This document shows positions 18,218-27,607 of a DNA stretch of 64,000 nucleotides, piece after piece. The position numbers were made by a program, and so were the translations under genes. The DNA comes from Pandoraea thiooxydans (GTDB lineage Bacteria > Pseudomonadota > Gammaproteobacteria > Burkholderiales > Burkholderiaceae): the NCBI RefSeq assembly GCF_001931675.1, contig NZ_CP014839.1, forward strand, positions 1,178,001-1,242,000. Direction: 5' to 3'. Each line of letters opens with the position of its first letter. Position 1 is the stretch's first letter. A model generated the notes under the pieces. That model had not been told where the DNA came from, made no database searches, and saw nothing but the letters and a program-made list of their open reading frames with translations.

Positions 18218-21079
18218 ATGAGTTTGATGGAGCAGTTCAAGGCGAACTCGTACTTGTTCGGCGGCAACGCGCCGTACGTAGAAGAACTGTACGAGTCGTA
18301 CCTCGATAACCCGGCCACCGTGCCGGATCACTGGCGCGAGTATTTCGACGCGCTGCAAAACGTCCCCGCTGTCGACGGATCCAACGCCAACGATGTTGCG
18401 CACGCGCCGATCGTCGAATCGTTCGCGCAACGCGCCAAGGCCAATGCATTTCTGTCGCGGGTCGGTGCGACCGACATGGCCGTGGCCCGCAAGCAGGTAC
18501 ACGTGCAGTCGCTGATCGCCGCCTATCGTTTCCTCGGCGCGCGCTGGGCCAATCTCGATCCGCTCAAGCGCCAGGAACGCCCGCACCTGCCCGAACTCGA
18601 ACCCGCCTTCTACGATTTGACCGAAGCCGACATGGAAGAGGTGTACTCCGCCTCCAACACGTATTTCGGTTTCGAGCAGGCCAGCCTGCGCGACATTCTC
18701 AAGGCATTGCGCGACACCTACTGCGGCACGCTCGGCGCCGAGTACATGTATATCAGCGATCCGACCCAGAAACGCTGGTGGCAGGAGCGGCTGGAATCGA
18801 TTCGCGCCACGCCGAACTTCTCGGCCGAAAAGAAAAAACACATTCTCGAACGCCTGACCGCTGCCGAAGGGCTCGAGCGTTATCTGCACACCAAGTTCGT
18901 CGGCCAGAAGCGCTTCTCGCTCGAAGGCGGCGAGAGCTTCATCGCGGCGATGGACGAACTGGTTCGCCGCGGCGGTGAGCGCGGCGTGCAGGAAATGGTG
19001 ATCGGCATGGCCCACCGCGGCCGCCTGAACGTGCTGGTCAACACGCTGGGCAAAATGCCTGCGGATCTGTTCGCCGAGTTCGAAGGCAAGCACGTCGATG
19101 ACCTGCCGGCCGGCGACGTGAAGTACCACAAGGGCTTCTCGAGCGACGTCTCGACTGCCGGCGGCCCGGTTCACCTGTCGCTGGCATTCAATCCGTCGCA
19201 CCTGGAAATCGTCAATCCGGTGGTCGAGGGATCGGCCAAGGCGCGCATGGAACGCCGCGGCGACCTCGAGGGCTCGCAAGTGCTGCCGGTGCAAGTGCAC
19301 GGCGACGCCGCCTTCGCTGGCCAGGGCGTGGTGATGGAAACGCTGAACCTGGCGCAAACGCGCGGTTACGGCACGCACGGCACGGTGCATATCATCATCA
19401 ACAACCAGATCGGCTTTACGACGTCCGATCCGCGCGATTCGCGCTCGACGATCTATTGCTCCGACGTGGTCAAGATGATCGAAGCGCCGGTGCTGCACGT
19501 CAACGGCGACGATCCCGAAGCCGTGGTGCTGGCGATGCAGCTGGCGCTGGATTTCCGTCAGGAATTCAAGAAGGACGTCGTGGTCGACGTGGTCTGCTTC
19601 CGCAAGCTCGGCCACAACGAGCAGGACACGCCGGCGGTCACGCAACCGCTGATGTACAAGAAAATCGCCCAGCACCCCGGCACGCGTGCGTTGTACGCCG
19701 AAAAGCTGGTCACGCAGGGCGTCATCACGGCCGAAGAGGGTGATGCGTACATCAAGCAGTACCGCAAGGCGATGGACGAAGGCCATCATACGATCGACCC
19801 GGTGCTCTCCAACTACAAGAGCAAATACGCGGTCGACTGGGTGCCGTTCCTGAATCGCAAGTGGACCGATGCCGCCGATACCGCGGTGCCGCTGGCCGAG
19901 CTCAAGCGCCTGGCCGAGCGCATCACCACGGTGCCGGAAAATTTCAAACTGCATCCGCTGGTCGAGAAAGTCGTCAACGATCGCCGTGCGATGGGCCAGG
20001 GCGAGCATGCGCTGGACTGGGGCATGGGCGAGCATCTGGCGTATGCGTCGCTGGTGTCGTCCGGTTATGGCGTGCGCCTGACCGGCCAGGACAGCGGCCG
20101 CGGCACGTTCACGCACCGTCACGCAGTGCTTCACGACCAGAACCGCGAGCGCTGGAACGACGGCACGTACATTCCGCTGCAAAACATCTCCGAGAACCAG
20201 GCGCAGTTCACCGTGATCGATTCGGTGCTGTCCGAAGAGGCCGTGTTGGGCTTTGAATACGGCTACTCGACGGCCGAGCCGAACACGATGGTGGTCTGGG
20301 AAGCGCAGTTCGGCGACTTTGCCAACGGCGCACAAGTGGTGATCGACCAGTTCATCTCCAGCGGCGAAGTGAAATGGGGCCGCGTGTCGGGCCTGACCAT
20401 GCTGTTGCCGCACGGTTACGAAGGGCAAGGGCCGGAACATTCGTCGGCCCGCATCGAGCGCTATCTGCAACTGTGCGCGGAAACCAACATGCAGGTATGC
20501 CAGCCGACCACGCCGGCGCAGATTTTCCACCTGCTGCGGCGCCAGATGATTCGCCTGTTCCGCAAGCCGTTGATCATCTTCACGCCGAAATCGCTGCTGC
20601 GCCACAAGGAAGCCGTGAGCAATCTGGCGGATCTGGCCACCGGCTCGTTCCAGCCGATCATCGGCGAGACCGACGCCAGCGTCGATGCCAAGAAGGTCAA
20701 ACGCGTGATTGCCTGCTCGGGTCGCGTGTACTACGACCTGATCGCTCATCGCCGCGAAGTCAAATCGAAGGACGTTGCGATCATCCGCGTCGAACAGCTG
20801 TATCCGTTCGCGCACAAGGCGTTCGAGAACGAGTTGAAGAAATACGAGAATCTCACCGAAGTGGTGTGGTGCCAGGACGAGCCGCAAAACCAGGGCCCCT
20901 GGTTCTACATCGAGCACCACCTGATGGAAGGCATGAAAGAAGGCATGAAGCTGGCGTATGCCGGCCGGCCGGCCTCGGCGTCCCCGGCGGTGGGATATTA
21001 CGCGAAACACTACGAACAGCAGAAGGCTTTGCTCGAAGCCGCTTTCGGCCGCCTCAAGGGCGCCACGCTGGTGCAGTGA
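18218..21079 (+). CDS. sucA: 2-oxoglutarate dehydrogenase E1 component
   Basis: This 953-residue thiamine-diphosphate enzyme decarboxylates 2-oxoglutarate and transfers the succinyl group to the E2 lipoyl arm in the TCA cycle. It is also called odhA. The N-terminal E2-contact segment is present (SYLFGGNAPYVEELYESYL). The catalytic core has GMAHRGRLNVLVN, the ThDP-site stretch ending in IIINNQIGFTT, and the C-terminal EGQGPEHSSARIERYLQL. The length is close to the usual 930-950. It is the first gene of sucA-sucB-lpdA. An AAAGGTGAG site supports the start. Confidence 0.97.
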   Translation: MSLMEQFKANSYLFGGNAPYVEELYESYLDNPATVPDHWREYFDALQNVPAVDGSNANDVAHAPIVESFAQRAKANAFLSRVGATDMAVARKQVHVQSLIAAYRFLGARWANLDPLKRQERPHLPELEPAFYDLTEADMEEVYSASNTYFGFEQASLRDILKALRDTYCGTLGAEYMYISDPTQKRWWQERLESIRATPNFSAEKKKHILERLTAAEGLERYLHTKFVGQKRFSLEGGESFIAAMDELVRRGGERGVQEMVIGMAHRGRLNVLVNTLGKMPADLFAEFEGKHVDDLPAGDVKYHKGFSSDVSTAGGPVHLSLAFNPSHLEIVNPVVEGSAKARMERRGDLEGSQVLPVQVHGDAAFAGQGVVMETLNLAQTRGYGTHGTVHIIINNQIGFTTSDPRDSRSTIYCSDVVKMIEAPVLHVNGDDPEAVVLAMQLALDFRQEFKKDVVVDVVCFRKLGHNEQDTPAVTQPLMYKKIAQHPGTRALYAEKLVTQGVITAEEGDAYIKQYRKAMDEGHHTIDPVLSNYKSKYAVDWVPFLNRKWTDAADTAVPLAELKRLAERITTVPENFKLHPLVEKVVNDRRAMGQGEHALDWGMGEHLAYASLVSSGYGVRLTGQDSGRGTFTHRHAVLHDQNRERWNDGTYIPLQNISENQAQFTVIDSVLSEEAVLGFEYGYSTAEPNTMVVWEAQFGDFANGAQVVIDQFISSGEVKWGRVSGLTMLLPHGYEGQGPEHSSARIERYLQLCAETNMQVCQPTTPAQIFHLLRRQMIRLFRKPLIIFTPKSLLRHKEAVSNLADLATGSFQPIIGETDASVDAKKVKRVIACSGRVYYDLIAHRREVKSKDVAIIRVEQLYPFAHKAFENELKKYENLTEVVWCQDEPQNQGPWFYIEHHLMEGMKEGMKLAYAGRPASASPAVGYYAKHYEQQKALLEAAFGRLKGATLVQ

Positions 21080-21089
21080 CGACGTAATG

Positions 21090-21115
21090 AAGCGGTCGGG
21101 TCAAACCGGCCGCTT
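21090..21115 (+). repeat. Intercistronic hairpin between sucA and sucB
   Basis: AAGCGGTCGG (21090-21099) pairs with CCGGCCGCTT (21106-21115) through 10 pairs, one a G-U wobble, around a 6-base loop. No T run follows. It may stabilise or process the message, or act as a weak attenuator that sets different amounts of E1 and E2. Confidence 0.45.
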
Positions 21116-21158
21116 CGCCATCCGCCAATTGAACTCGTAAAGTATTCAGGAACACATA

Positions 21159-22433
21159 ATGTCAATCGTAGAAGTCAAAGTCCCCCAGCTGTCCGAATCG
21201 GTCGCTGAAGCCACCCTCATGCAGTGGAAGAAAAAGCCCGGCGAAGCCGTGGCCATCGATGAAATCCTGATCGAAATCGAAACCGACAAAGTGGTGCTGG
21301 AAGTGCCCGCACCGTCGGCTGGCGTGCTCGCCGAAATCGTCGAGGCCGACGGCGCGACCGTGACCAGTGACCAAGTGATCGCCAGGATCGACAGCGAAGG
21401 CAAGGCGCAGGCCGTGGCCCCGGCCGCCGCCAAGCCGGCTGAAGCCGCGCCTGCCGCGGCCCCGGCCGCGCAGCCGGCGGCCGCCACGGGCGGCGCCGCC
21501 AGCGGCGTGGCGATGCCCGCCGCGGCCAAGCTGATGGCGGAAAACAATCTCTCCGCCGCGCAAGTGGCCGGCTCCGGCCGCGACGGCCGCATCACCAAGG
21601 GCGATGTGCTTGGTGCGGTGGCCGGCGGCGCCAAGCCGGCTGCTGCTGCCAAGCCGGCCGCCGCCGCGCCCGCCGCGCGCCCGGCGTTGCCGCAGGTCGC
21701 TGCCAATCTGAGCGGCGATGCGATGCTCGATGGCCGTCCGGAGCAGCGCGTGCCGATGTCGCGCCTGCGCGCCCGGGTTGCCGAGCGCCTGCTGCAGTCG
21801 CAACAGACCAACGCGATCCTGACGACCTTCAACGAAGTCAACATGTTGCCGGTCATGGAGCTGCGCAACAAATACAAGGACAAGTTCGAGAAGGAGCACG
21901 GTGTGAAACTGGGCTTCATGTCGTTCTTCGTCAAGGCGGCCGTGCATGCACTGAAGAAATATCCGGCCATCAACGCCTCGGTCGACGGCACCGATATCAT
22001 TTATCACGGCTATTTCGACATCGGTATCGCAGTCGGATCGCCGCGCGGCCTGGTGGTGCCGATCCTGCGCAACGCCGACCAGCTCAGCCTGGCTGACATC
22101 GAGAAGAAAATCGCCGAGTTCGGCAGCAAGGCCAAGGACGGCAAGCTTTCGATCGAAGAACTGACCGGCGGGACGTTCTCCATTTCCAACGGCGGCGTGT
22201 TCGGCTCGATGCTCTCGACCCCGATCATCAACCCGCCGCAGTCGGCCATTCTCGGCGTGCACGCGACCAAGGAGCGCGCGGTGGTGGAAAACGGCCAGAT
22301 CGTGATTCGGCCGATGAACTATCTGGCGATGAGCTACGACCACCGCATCATCGACGGCCGCGAAGCGGTGCTCGGCCTGGTGGCGATGAAGGAAGCGCTG
22401 GAAGATCCGGCGCGCCTGCTGCTCGACCTGTAA
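21159..22433 (+). CDS. sucB: Dihydrolipoamide succinyltransferase, E2 of 2-oxoglutarate dehydrogenase
   Basis: E2 forms the cubic core of the complex and transfers the succinyl group from its lipoyl arm to CoA; also called odhB. The 424-residue protein has one lipoyl domain (modified Lys44 in [11 protein letters not shown]) and an Ala/Pro-rich linker of about residues 80-115. A peripheral-subunit-binding domain follows ([32 protein letters not shown], about 118-150), then a second linker and the catalytic domain ending in [13 protein letters not shown] with the active-site His and Asp. It is the second gene of the operon, 79 bases after sucA. Confidence 0.97.
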   Translation: MSIVEVKVPQLSESVAEATLMQWKKKPGEAVAIDEILIEIETDKVVLEVPAPSAGVLAEIVEADGATVTSDQVIARIDSEGKAQAVAPAAAKPAEAAPAAAPAAQPAAATGGAASGVAMPAAAKLMAENNLSAAQVAGSGRDGRITKGDVLGAVAGGAKPAAAAKPAAAAPAARPALPQVAANLSGDAMLDGRPEQRVPMSRLRARVAERLLQSQQTNAILTTFNEVNMLPVMELRNKYKDKFEKEHGVKLGFMSFFVKAAVHALKKYPAINASVDGTDIIYHGYFDIGIAVGSPRGLVVPILRNADQLSLADIEKKIAEFGSKAKDGKLSIEELTGGTFSISNGGVFGSMLSTPIINPPQSAILGVHATKERAVVENGQIVIRPMNYLAMSYDHRIIDGREAVLGLVAMKEALEDPARLLLDL

Positions 22434-22444
22434 TTCGCGGCAGG

Positions 22445-22483
22445 CCCGGGTCCGCGCGGCAGTTGCCGTGCGCCCGGGTCCGC
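22445..22483 (+). repeat. Direct repeats flanking a hairpin between sucB and lpdA
   Basis: The 11-base sequence CCCGGGTCCGC occurs at 22445-22455 and again at 22473-22483. Between them GCGCGGCA and TGCCGTGC form an 8-bp stem with one wobble. It lies 11 bases after sucB. It could be a message-processing or pausing element; no T run is present. Confidence 0.35.
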
Positions 22484-22523
22484 TCTGTCTCACGCGTTTC
22501 AATTTGCGAGTGTTATTGGACAA

Positions 22524-23954
22524 ATGGCTAAAGAATTTGACGTCGTTGTCGTCGGTGCCGGCCCTGGCGGGTACATCGCCGCGATTCGCGCAGCTCAACT
22601 GGGTTTCTCGGTCGGCTGCATCGAAAAATGGAAGAACCCGAAAGGGGAATTGGCCCTGGGCGGCACGTGCCTGAACGTCGGCTGCATTCCCTCCAAGGCG
22701 TTGCTGGCGTCGTCCGAAGAATTCGAGAAGATCCAGCATCACGCCGACCAGCACGGCATCAGCGTGCAGGGCGCCAAGATCGACGTGGCGAAGATGCTTG
22801 CCCGCAAGGACGGCATCGTCACCAAGATGACCAAGGGGATCGAATTCCTGTTCCGCAAGAACAAGATCACCTGGCTCAAGGGCAACGGCAAATTCGTCGC
22901 CAAGACCGACGCCGGCTATCAGCTCGAAGTCACCGGGGACGAGGGCAGCGAGACCATCAGCGGCAAGCACGTGATCATCGCCACGGGTTCGAAGGCGCGC
23001 CATCTGCCGAACATCAAGGTCGATAATGACCTCGTGTGCGACAACGAAGGTGCGCTGAACTTCCCGAGCGTGCCGAAGAAGCTCGGCGTGATCGGCGCCG
23101 GCGTGATCGGACTCGAACTCGGCTCCGTATGGCGCCGCCTGGGTGCCGAAGTAACGGTTCTCGAAGCGCTGCCGGCGTTCCTCGGCGCGGTCGACGAGAC
23201 GGTTGCCAAGGAAGCGGCCAAGCTGTTCGGCAAACAAGGCCTGAACATCCAGCTCGGCGTGAAGATCGGCGAGGTTAAGACGAGCAAAAAGGGCGTGAGC
23301 CTCGCATACGCCGACAAGGACGGCAAGGAACACACGCTTGAAGTCGACCGCCTGATCGTTTCGATCGGCCGTGTGCCGAATACCGACGATCTCGGCCTGG
23401 GGGCGATCGGCCTGGGCGTGAACGAGCGCGGCTTTATCGACGTCGACGAGCACTGCCGCACCAAGTTGCCCAACGTGTACGCGATTGGCGACGTGGTGCG
23501 CGGGCCGATGCTCGCACACAAGGCCGAAGACGAGGGCGTGATGGTGGCCGAACTGATTGCCGGCCAGAAACCGCACATCGATTACAACTGCATTCCTTGG
23601 GTCATCTACACGTCGCCCGAGATCGCCTGGGTCGGCAAGACCGAGCAGCAGCTCAAGCAGGAAGGCCGCGCCTACAAGACCGGGCAGTTCCCGTTCATGG
23701 CCAATGGCCGCGCGCTCGGCATGGGCGCGCCGGAAGGCTTCGTCAAGATGCTGGCGGACGCCAGCACCGACGAGATCCTCGGCGTGCACGTCATCGGCCT
23801 GAATGCGTCGGACCTGATCGCCGAGGCGGTCGCCGCGATGGAGTTCAAGGCCTCGTCCGAAGATATCGGGCGCGTCTGCCATCCGCACCCGTCGCTGTCC
23901 GAAGTCATGCGCGAAGCGGCGCTGGCGGTCGAAAAGCGCGCGCTGAACATGTGA
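22524..23954 (+). CDS. lpdA: Dihydrolipoyl dehydrogenase, E3
   Basis: E3 reoxidises the dihydrolipoyl arm of E2 with NAD+ through FAD. The 476-residue flavoprotein has the FAD fingerprint [20 protein letters not shown], the redox disulfide in [16 protein letters not shown] (Cys near residues 49 and 54), and the NAD fingerprint [20 protein letters not shown]. The C-terminal interface domain carries the catalytic HPHPSLSE (His near residue 452). It is the third gene of the sucA-sucB-lpdA operon and is followed by a strong terminator. Because of this position it serves 2-oxoglutarate dehydrogenase, but E3 subunits can be shared with other complexes. Confidence 0.96.
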   Translation: MAKEFDVVVVGAGPGGYIAAIRAAQLGFSVGCIEKWKNPKGELALGGTCLNVGCIPSKALLASSEEFEKIQHHADQHGISVQGAKIDVAKMLARKDGIVTKMTKGIEFLFRKNKITWLKGNGKFVAKTDAGYQLEVTGDEGSETISGKHVIIATGSKARHLPNIKVDNDLVCDNEGALNFPSVPKKLGVIGAGVIGLELGSVWRRLGAEVTVLEALPAFLGAVDETVAKEAAKLFGKQGLNIQLGVKIGEVKTSKKGVSLAYADKDGKEHTLEVDRLIVSIGRVPNTDDLGLGAIGLGVNERGFIDVDEHCRTKLPNVYAIGDVVRGPMLAHKAEDEGVMVAELIAGQKPHIDYNCIPWVIYTSPEIAWVGKTEQQLKQEGRAYKTGQFPFMANGRALGMGAPEGFVKMLADASTDEILGVHVIGLNASDLIAEAVAAMEFKASSEDIGRVCHPHPSLSEVMREAALAVEKRALNM

Positions 23955-23981
23955 CGGTTCCGAACTGACGCGTCACTCCCG

Positions 23982-24023
23982 GGAAGGCGAAGCGAGGCAA
24001 CCCGCTTCGCCTTCCTTGTTTTT
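23982..24023 (+). terminator. Rho-independent terminator of the sucA-sucB-lpdA operon
   Basis: GGAAGGCGAAGC (23982-23993) pairs perfectly with GCTTCGCCTTCC (24004-24015), a 12-bp stem with a 10-base loop, followed by TTGTTTTT. It separates the dehydrogenase operon from zapE. Confidence 0.9.
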
Positions 24024-24041
24024 ACTCCCTCCAACGCTGGC

Positions 24042-25139
24042 ATGAACGTTCAGGAATACTATCGGCACGAATTGGCCGCGCGCGGTTACCGCTCGGATGC
24101 CGCACAGCAGCGGGCGGTCGATCGGCTGCAGCGTTGCTACGATGAATGGTCGGCCTACAAGGCGCGCCGCTCCAGTGCGCTGCGAAAACTGATTATCCGC
24201 CCCGAATTGCCCAAGGGCGTCTATATGTGGGGTGGTGTGGGGCGCGGCAAGAGCTTTCTGATGGATAGCTTCTACGCCGTGGTGCCGGTGCAGCGCAAAA
24301 CGCGCCTGCATTTTCACGAGTTCATGCGTGAAGTGCATCACCAGTTGCTGATTCTCAAGGGGCAGGCCGATCCGCTCGACGAGCTGGCGCGCCGCATCGC
24401 CAAGCGTTTCCGGTTGATCTGTTTCGACGAATTCCACGTCTCGGACGTGGCCGATGCGATGATCCTGTATCGCCTGCTCGACCAGTTGTTCAAAAACGGC
24501 GTGCAGTTCGTGATGACGTCCAACTATCGCCCCGACACGCTTTACCCCGACGGGCTGCATCGCGACCGGTTGTTGCCGGCCATCGACCTGCTGAACGAGC
24601 AGCTCGATGTTCTAAATGTGGACGCTGGCGTCGACTACCGGCAACGCACGCTGTCGCAAGTCGAGGTCTATCACACGCCGTTGGGCGCGGCGGCCGACAA
24701 GGCGCTGCGAGCGGCCTTCACGCATTTGGCCGAAGTGCCTGACGAGAGCCCGTTGTTGCATATCGAGCAGCGAGAGTTGCGCGCGCTGCGGCGCGCGGGC
24801 GGCGTCGTCTGGTTCGATTTCCAGACCCTGTGCGGCGGTCCGCGCTCGCAGAACGACTACCTGGAGCTCGCCAATCGCTTCCATACGGTGATTCTGTCGG
24901 GCGTGCCCCAAATGACGCCACGCATGGCGTCCGAGGCGCGGCGCTTTACCTGGCTGGTCGATGTGTTCTACGACCACAAGGTCAAGTTGCTGATGTCGGC
25001 GGCCGTGCCGGCTGAGCAGCTTTACCCGGAGGGGACGCTGGCCAACGAGTTCACGCGGACCGTCTCGCGTTTGATGGAAATGCAGTCCACCGAGTATCTC
25101 GAAGCGCCCCGGCGAGTCGTCGATACCGCGCTTACCTAG
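24042..25139 (+). CDS. zapE: Cell division protein ZapE (AFG1-family ATPase)
   Basis: This is a 365-residue AFG1-like P-loop ATPase. In E. coli, ZapE associates with the Z-ring and is needed for division under low oxygen or heat. The Walker A motif GGVGRGKS lies at residues 64-71 and the Walker B stretch LICFDEFHVSD near 127. The LLDQLFKNGVQFVMTSN sensor region and the YPEG segment near the C-terminus are also typical. It begins 18 bases after the terminator of the operon upstream, so it needs its own promoter inside or near that hairpin, or depends on read-through. Its stop overlaps the 3' end of the opposite-strand gene at 25132. Confidence 0.92.
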   Translation: MNVQEYYRHELAARGYRSDAAQQRAVDRLQRCYDEWSAYKARRSSALRKLIIRPELPKGVYMWGGVGRGKSFLMDSFYAVVPVQRKTRLHFHEFMREVHHQLLILKGQADPLDELARRIAKRFRLICFDEFHVSDVADAMILYRLLDQLFKNGVQFVMTSNYRPDTLYPDGLHRDRLLPAIDLLNEQLDVLNVDAGVDYRQRTLSQVEVYHTPLGAAADKALRAAFTHLAEVPDESPLLHIEQRELRALRRAGGVVWFDFQTLCGGPRSQNDYLELANRFHTVILSGVPQMTPRMASEARRFTWLVDVFYDHKVKLLMSAAVPAEQLYPEGTLANEFTRTVSRLMEMQSTEYLEAPRRVVDTALT

Positions 25140-25461
25140 GGGCGGCCCTGCGGCTGGCACCCGCCGGCGGGCTTTTCCGCGGAGCCTGCCTGGTCTGCGC
25201 GGCGCGCTCGTGATCTTGCAAATGACGATAGATATCGGCGCGCAGGTCTCCGTGCGGCCGGAACTCGGGTGTCGCGCCGGCGCGTGCCGGTGCAGGGCCG
25301 CGCGCCAGAAATGTGGTTCGATCCAGGTAGCGCGCTGACGTATATCCGCTGCTCGCGGCGGCTGCCGAATCGCTGCTGGCCAGTGCGCTGATCGGCGCCG
25401 CCCCGAGACTGCACAGCAGTGCCGCAAACGCGATAATCTGCATCGATATGACGTGGCTCAT
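25132..25461 (-). CDS. Hypothetical exported protein
   Basis: This 109-residue protein of unknown function has a signal-peptide-like N-terminus (IIAFAALLCSLGAAPISALA) followed by a short polar, Arg- and Pro-rich tail. No domain is recognised. A second ATG at 25443 would give 103 residues and a cleaner signal peptide; neither start has a good ribosome site. The gene is convergent with zapE and overlaps its stop by 8 bases. An overlapping frame (25136-25498) was judged a shadow because it has no signal peptide and a random composition. Confidence 0.5.
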   Translation of the reverse strand: MSHVISMQIIAFAALLCSLGAAPISALASSDSAAAASSGYTSARYLDRTTFLARGPAPARAGATPEFRPHGDLRADIYRHLQDHERAAQTRQAPRKSPPAGASRRAAPR

Positions 25462-25648
25462 GCAATGGTCCGGGAAGCGGCAAATACGGGTTCATCATTC
25501 TTGACTCTTTGTCTCCAGCCTAGGAGAGCGGCGCGCGCGGTACTGTAAAACTTTGTAATTCTGTGTAAATCGATTCCCATCGGGTGATCGAGCCCGGCCG
25601 CCTGAGTTAAGATCAGCGTCAACCATCTTCTTTCCTGGTGACGTATTC

Positions 25649-26263
25649 ATGCGCAAGAAAATCTGGACAGGCGCCGTTCTCGCGGTGATCCTGGCAATCG
25701 CCGCCGTGGCCGTATCGCCGTATTGGGCGCTCGAGCGCATCAAGCGCGCCGCGGACCAGCACGACGCAGCAACATTGTCCGCTTATGTCGATTTCCCGCA
25801 GGTGCAGGAAAGCCTGAAAACCTCCCTGCACGATTCGCTGCGCAAGCAACTGAATCGACAGTCGCAGAATCCGCTCGAGGGGTTTGCCCTGGCGTTGGGC
25901 GGCTGGGTTTCCGACCGCATGGTCGAAGCGCTATTGAGCCCGCAGAGCATTGCCGCGCTGTTGCGTGGCGAGTCAGTTTCGCCATTGGAGCCGTCTGGCA
26001 ACCCGCCGGCGACGGTTCCGCCGCCGTCGGCGGCCGACTCGTCCGGCACATCCACGCAACCTGCCGCGCCGGCTCCGGCATCGTCCGGGCCGGGCACGAG
26101 CGACAATCAGCGCGCGAAGCTGAGCGCCGGTTACGAGGACTTCAGCCATTTCGTGATTCGCGTCTATCGCCGCGGCCAGCCCGACAAGCCGGTGCTGTTC
26201 ACCATGACGCGCCAGGGATTGTTCGACTGGAAGTTGACGGCAATCCAACTGCCGCCCTTGTAA
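25649..26263 (+). CDS. DUF2939 domain protein, membrane-anchored
   Basis: This 204-residue protein has an N-terminal membrane anchor or uncleaved signal (WTGAVLAVILAIAAVAV) followed by the DUF2939 hallmark SPYWALERIKRAADQHDAATLSAYVDFPQVQESLK. A Pro/Ser/Ala-rich linker (about residues 115-150) leads to a small C-terminal domain (FVIRVYRRG...LFTMTRQGLFDWKLTAIQLP). The family is of unknown function and probably faces the periplasm. It is a single gene with no clear operon partners. Confidence 0.82.
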   Translation: MRKKIWTGAVLAVILAIAAVAVSPYWALERIKRAADQHDAATLSAYVDFPQVQESLKTSLHDSLRKQLNRQSQNPLEGFALALGGWVSDRMVEALLSPQSIAALLRGESVSPLEPSGNPPATVPPPSAADSSGTSTQPAAPAPASSGPGTSDNQRAKLSAGYEDFSHFVIRVYRRGQPDKPVLFTMTRQGLFDWKLTAIQLPPL

Positions 26264-26270
26264 TTGGTTT

Positions 26271-26300
26271 TTGGCAATAACGGCAATTTCGTCCTAAAAT
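26271..26300 (+). promoter_or_regulatory. Promoter of the Xre-RES toxin-antitoxin operon
   Basis: TTGGCA (26271-26276) and TAAAAT (26295-26300) are separated by 18 bases; each matches 5 of 6 consensus positions. The left arm of the inverted repeat at 26288-26326 overlaps the -10 box, consistent with autorepression by the antitoxin. Confidence 0.6.
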
Positions 26301-26326
26301 GGATTAATAGTCTATTTATGGACGAA
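26288..26326. promoter_or_regulatory. Operator candidate of the toxin-antitoxin operon
   Basis: TTCGTCC-TAAAAT (26288-26300) and ATTTAT-GGACGAA (26314-26326) form an inverted repeat with 13-base arms, 11 of 13 matching, and a perfect outer 7 bases. A third half-site (TCGTC, 26330-26334) abuts the antitoxin ATG. The array covers the -10 box and start site, as expected for antitoxin autoregulation. Confidence 0.6.
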
Positions 26327-26334
26327 TTATCGTC

Positions 26335-26751
26335 ATGCCCCGAGCGCAAGCAAACCCACCGACCCGAGCCCAGCCCGATCTCAAGGCCATGTCCGCGGCG
26401 GGCTTGCGCGCTTTTTTCAATATCGCCCGCGACTGGGCGCTATCGACCGAGCAGCAGATCGTGCTGCTGGGCTCGCCCGGCCGCTCGACCTTTTTCAAGT
26501 GGCGTGCCGCACCCGACAAGGCGCAATTGGGCCACGACACGCTCGAGCGCCTTTCGTACCTGCTGGGCATCTACAAGGCGCTGCAGATCCTTCTGCCCGA
26601 TCCGGCGGCAGCCGACGCCTGGCTGAAAAAGGCGAACTCGGCGCCCCTGTTCGGCGGGGGCAGCGCGCTCGATCGAATGCTTTGCGGCAATGTCGGCGAT
26701 TTGTTCGTCGTGCGCCAGTATCTCGACGCTGCGCGCGGCGGATGGGCATGA
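26335..26751 (+). CDS. Antitoxin, Xre/MbcA/ParS family (DUF2384 toxin-binding domain)
   Basis: This is a 138-residue antitoxin with an Xre-like helical N-terminal half and the C-terminal toxin-binding domain (LSYLLGIYKALQILLPDPAAADAWLKKANSAPLFGGGSALDRML), including the G-x-S/P-x-D-x-M type segment typical of partners of RES toxins. It should bind and block the RES protein encoded next and repress its own operon. Its TGA stop overlaps the toxin ATG (ATGA at 26748-26751). No Shine-Dalgarno sequence is clear at the ATG. Confidence 0.88.
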   Translation: MPRAQANPPTRAQPDLKAMSAAGLRAFFNIARDWALSTEQQIVLLGSPGRSTFFKWRAAPDKAQLGHDTLERLSYLLGIYKALQILLPDPAAADAWLKKANSAPLFGGGSALDRMLCGNVGDLFVVRQYLDAARGGWA

Positions 26752-27434
26752 CCTATCCACGCGTATCGATCGAATGGCGGCCCGGCTACCGGGTCGTGCC
26801 CACGCGTTATCCGGCGGTGAATCTGTTCGATAGGGTCGCCGATGCCGATGACTTCGAAGCGCTCTACGCGCTCGAAGCCATGACCAACGAGCGTGTGCGC
26901 GACGAATTGGGCGAGATCGGCCGGGTGCCTGCGCAGGAGCGCCTGTATGGCCCGGGGTCGGGGCCGATCATGGCCGCTTTCACGCACCTGAACCCGGCCG
27001 GCAGCCGCTTTGCCGACGGCAGTTACGGTGTGTTCTACGCCGCCCGCGCGCAACACACGGCAATCGCCGAAACCGTCTACCACAGCACGCTCTTTTTGCA
27101 GGCGACGCGGGAGCGCGCGATGCAGTTGCAAACGCGCCTGTATCGTGTCGGCGTTCGCGGCGAGGCAGTCGATTTGCGACAGGCCTGCCGCGAGATGCCG
27201 GCGATCGTGGATCCGCACAGCTACGCGACAGGGCAACGTATTGGCCGGCAGCTGCGCGAGCAGGGCGCTCTCGGTGTGCTTTATCCGAGCGTGCGGGATG
27301 ACGGCGGCGAGTGCATTGCCGCGTTTCGCACGGCGTTGCTGCGCCACTGTGTGCATGCCGCCTATCTTGTCTACCACTGGGACGGCGAGCGCATCGCCGA
27401 CGTCTACAAGCTGACCCGCTTGCATCAGGGCTGA
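26748..27434 (+). CDS. RES-domain toxin (NAD+-depleting type)
   Basis: This is a 228-residue RES-family protein. Characterised members degrade NAD+ and stop growth until neutralised by the paired antitoxin. RES-family landmarks are the N-terminal RVVPTRYPAVNLFD, the AETVYH glutamate segment near residue 108, and GVLYPSVRDDGGECIAAFRTALL near 185-205. The start at 26748 overlaps the antitoxin stop; an ATG two codons earlier is also possible. It is longer than many RES proteins (about 150-180 residues) because of an N-terminal extension. Role as a toxin is inferred from family and gene pairing. Confidence 0.87.
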   Translation: MTYPRVSIEWRPGYRVVPTRYPAVNLFDRVADADDFEALYALEAMTNERVRDELGEIGRVPAQERLYGPGSGPIMAAFTHLNPAGSRFADGSYGVFYAARAQHTAIAETVYHSTLFLQATRERAMQLQTRLYRVGVRGEAVDLRQACREMPAIVDPHSYATGQRIGRQLREQGALGVLYPSVRDDGGECIAAFRTALLRHCVHAAYLVYHWDGERIADVYKLTRLHQG

Positions 27435-27474
27435 CCGGAGCCGGCCTCACCCGCGGCGATTTGGCGGATCCAAT

Positions 27475-27504
27475 TTGGGCGTGTCCAATCAGGCGCTGTA
27501 CTAT
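27475..27504 (+). promoter_or_regulatory. Promoter candidate for the ClC channel gene
   Basis: TTGGGC (27475-27480) and TACTAT (27499-27504) are separated by 18 bases, about 100 bases before the channel gene. The match is moderate (4/6 and 4/6-5/6). Confidence 0.35.
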
Positions 27505-27607
27505 CATAAGAAAGTATGCGAGCCCGCAGGACGTTTCCCTCGCGCCACTGCGGCGCGAGCCGGCAAATCCCGAGACGGGCGACGCCAACCTCTGAGGAGG
27601 GCAGACG

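Noticed and set aside
18140-21010. 956-codon minus-strand frame opposite sucA
   Set aside because: It mirrors sucA codon by codon; His/Val/Arg-rich composition without any motif. The same applies to the long minus-strand frame opposite sucB and lpdA (21162-23888).
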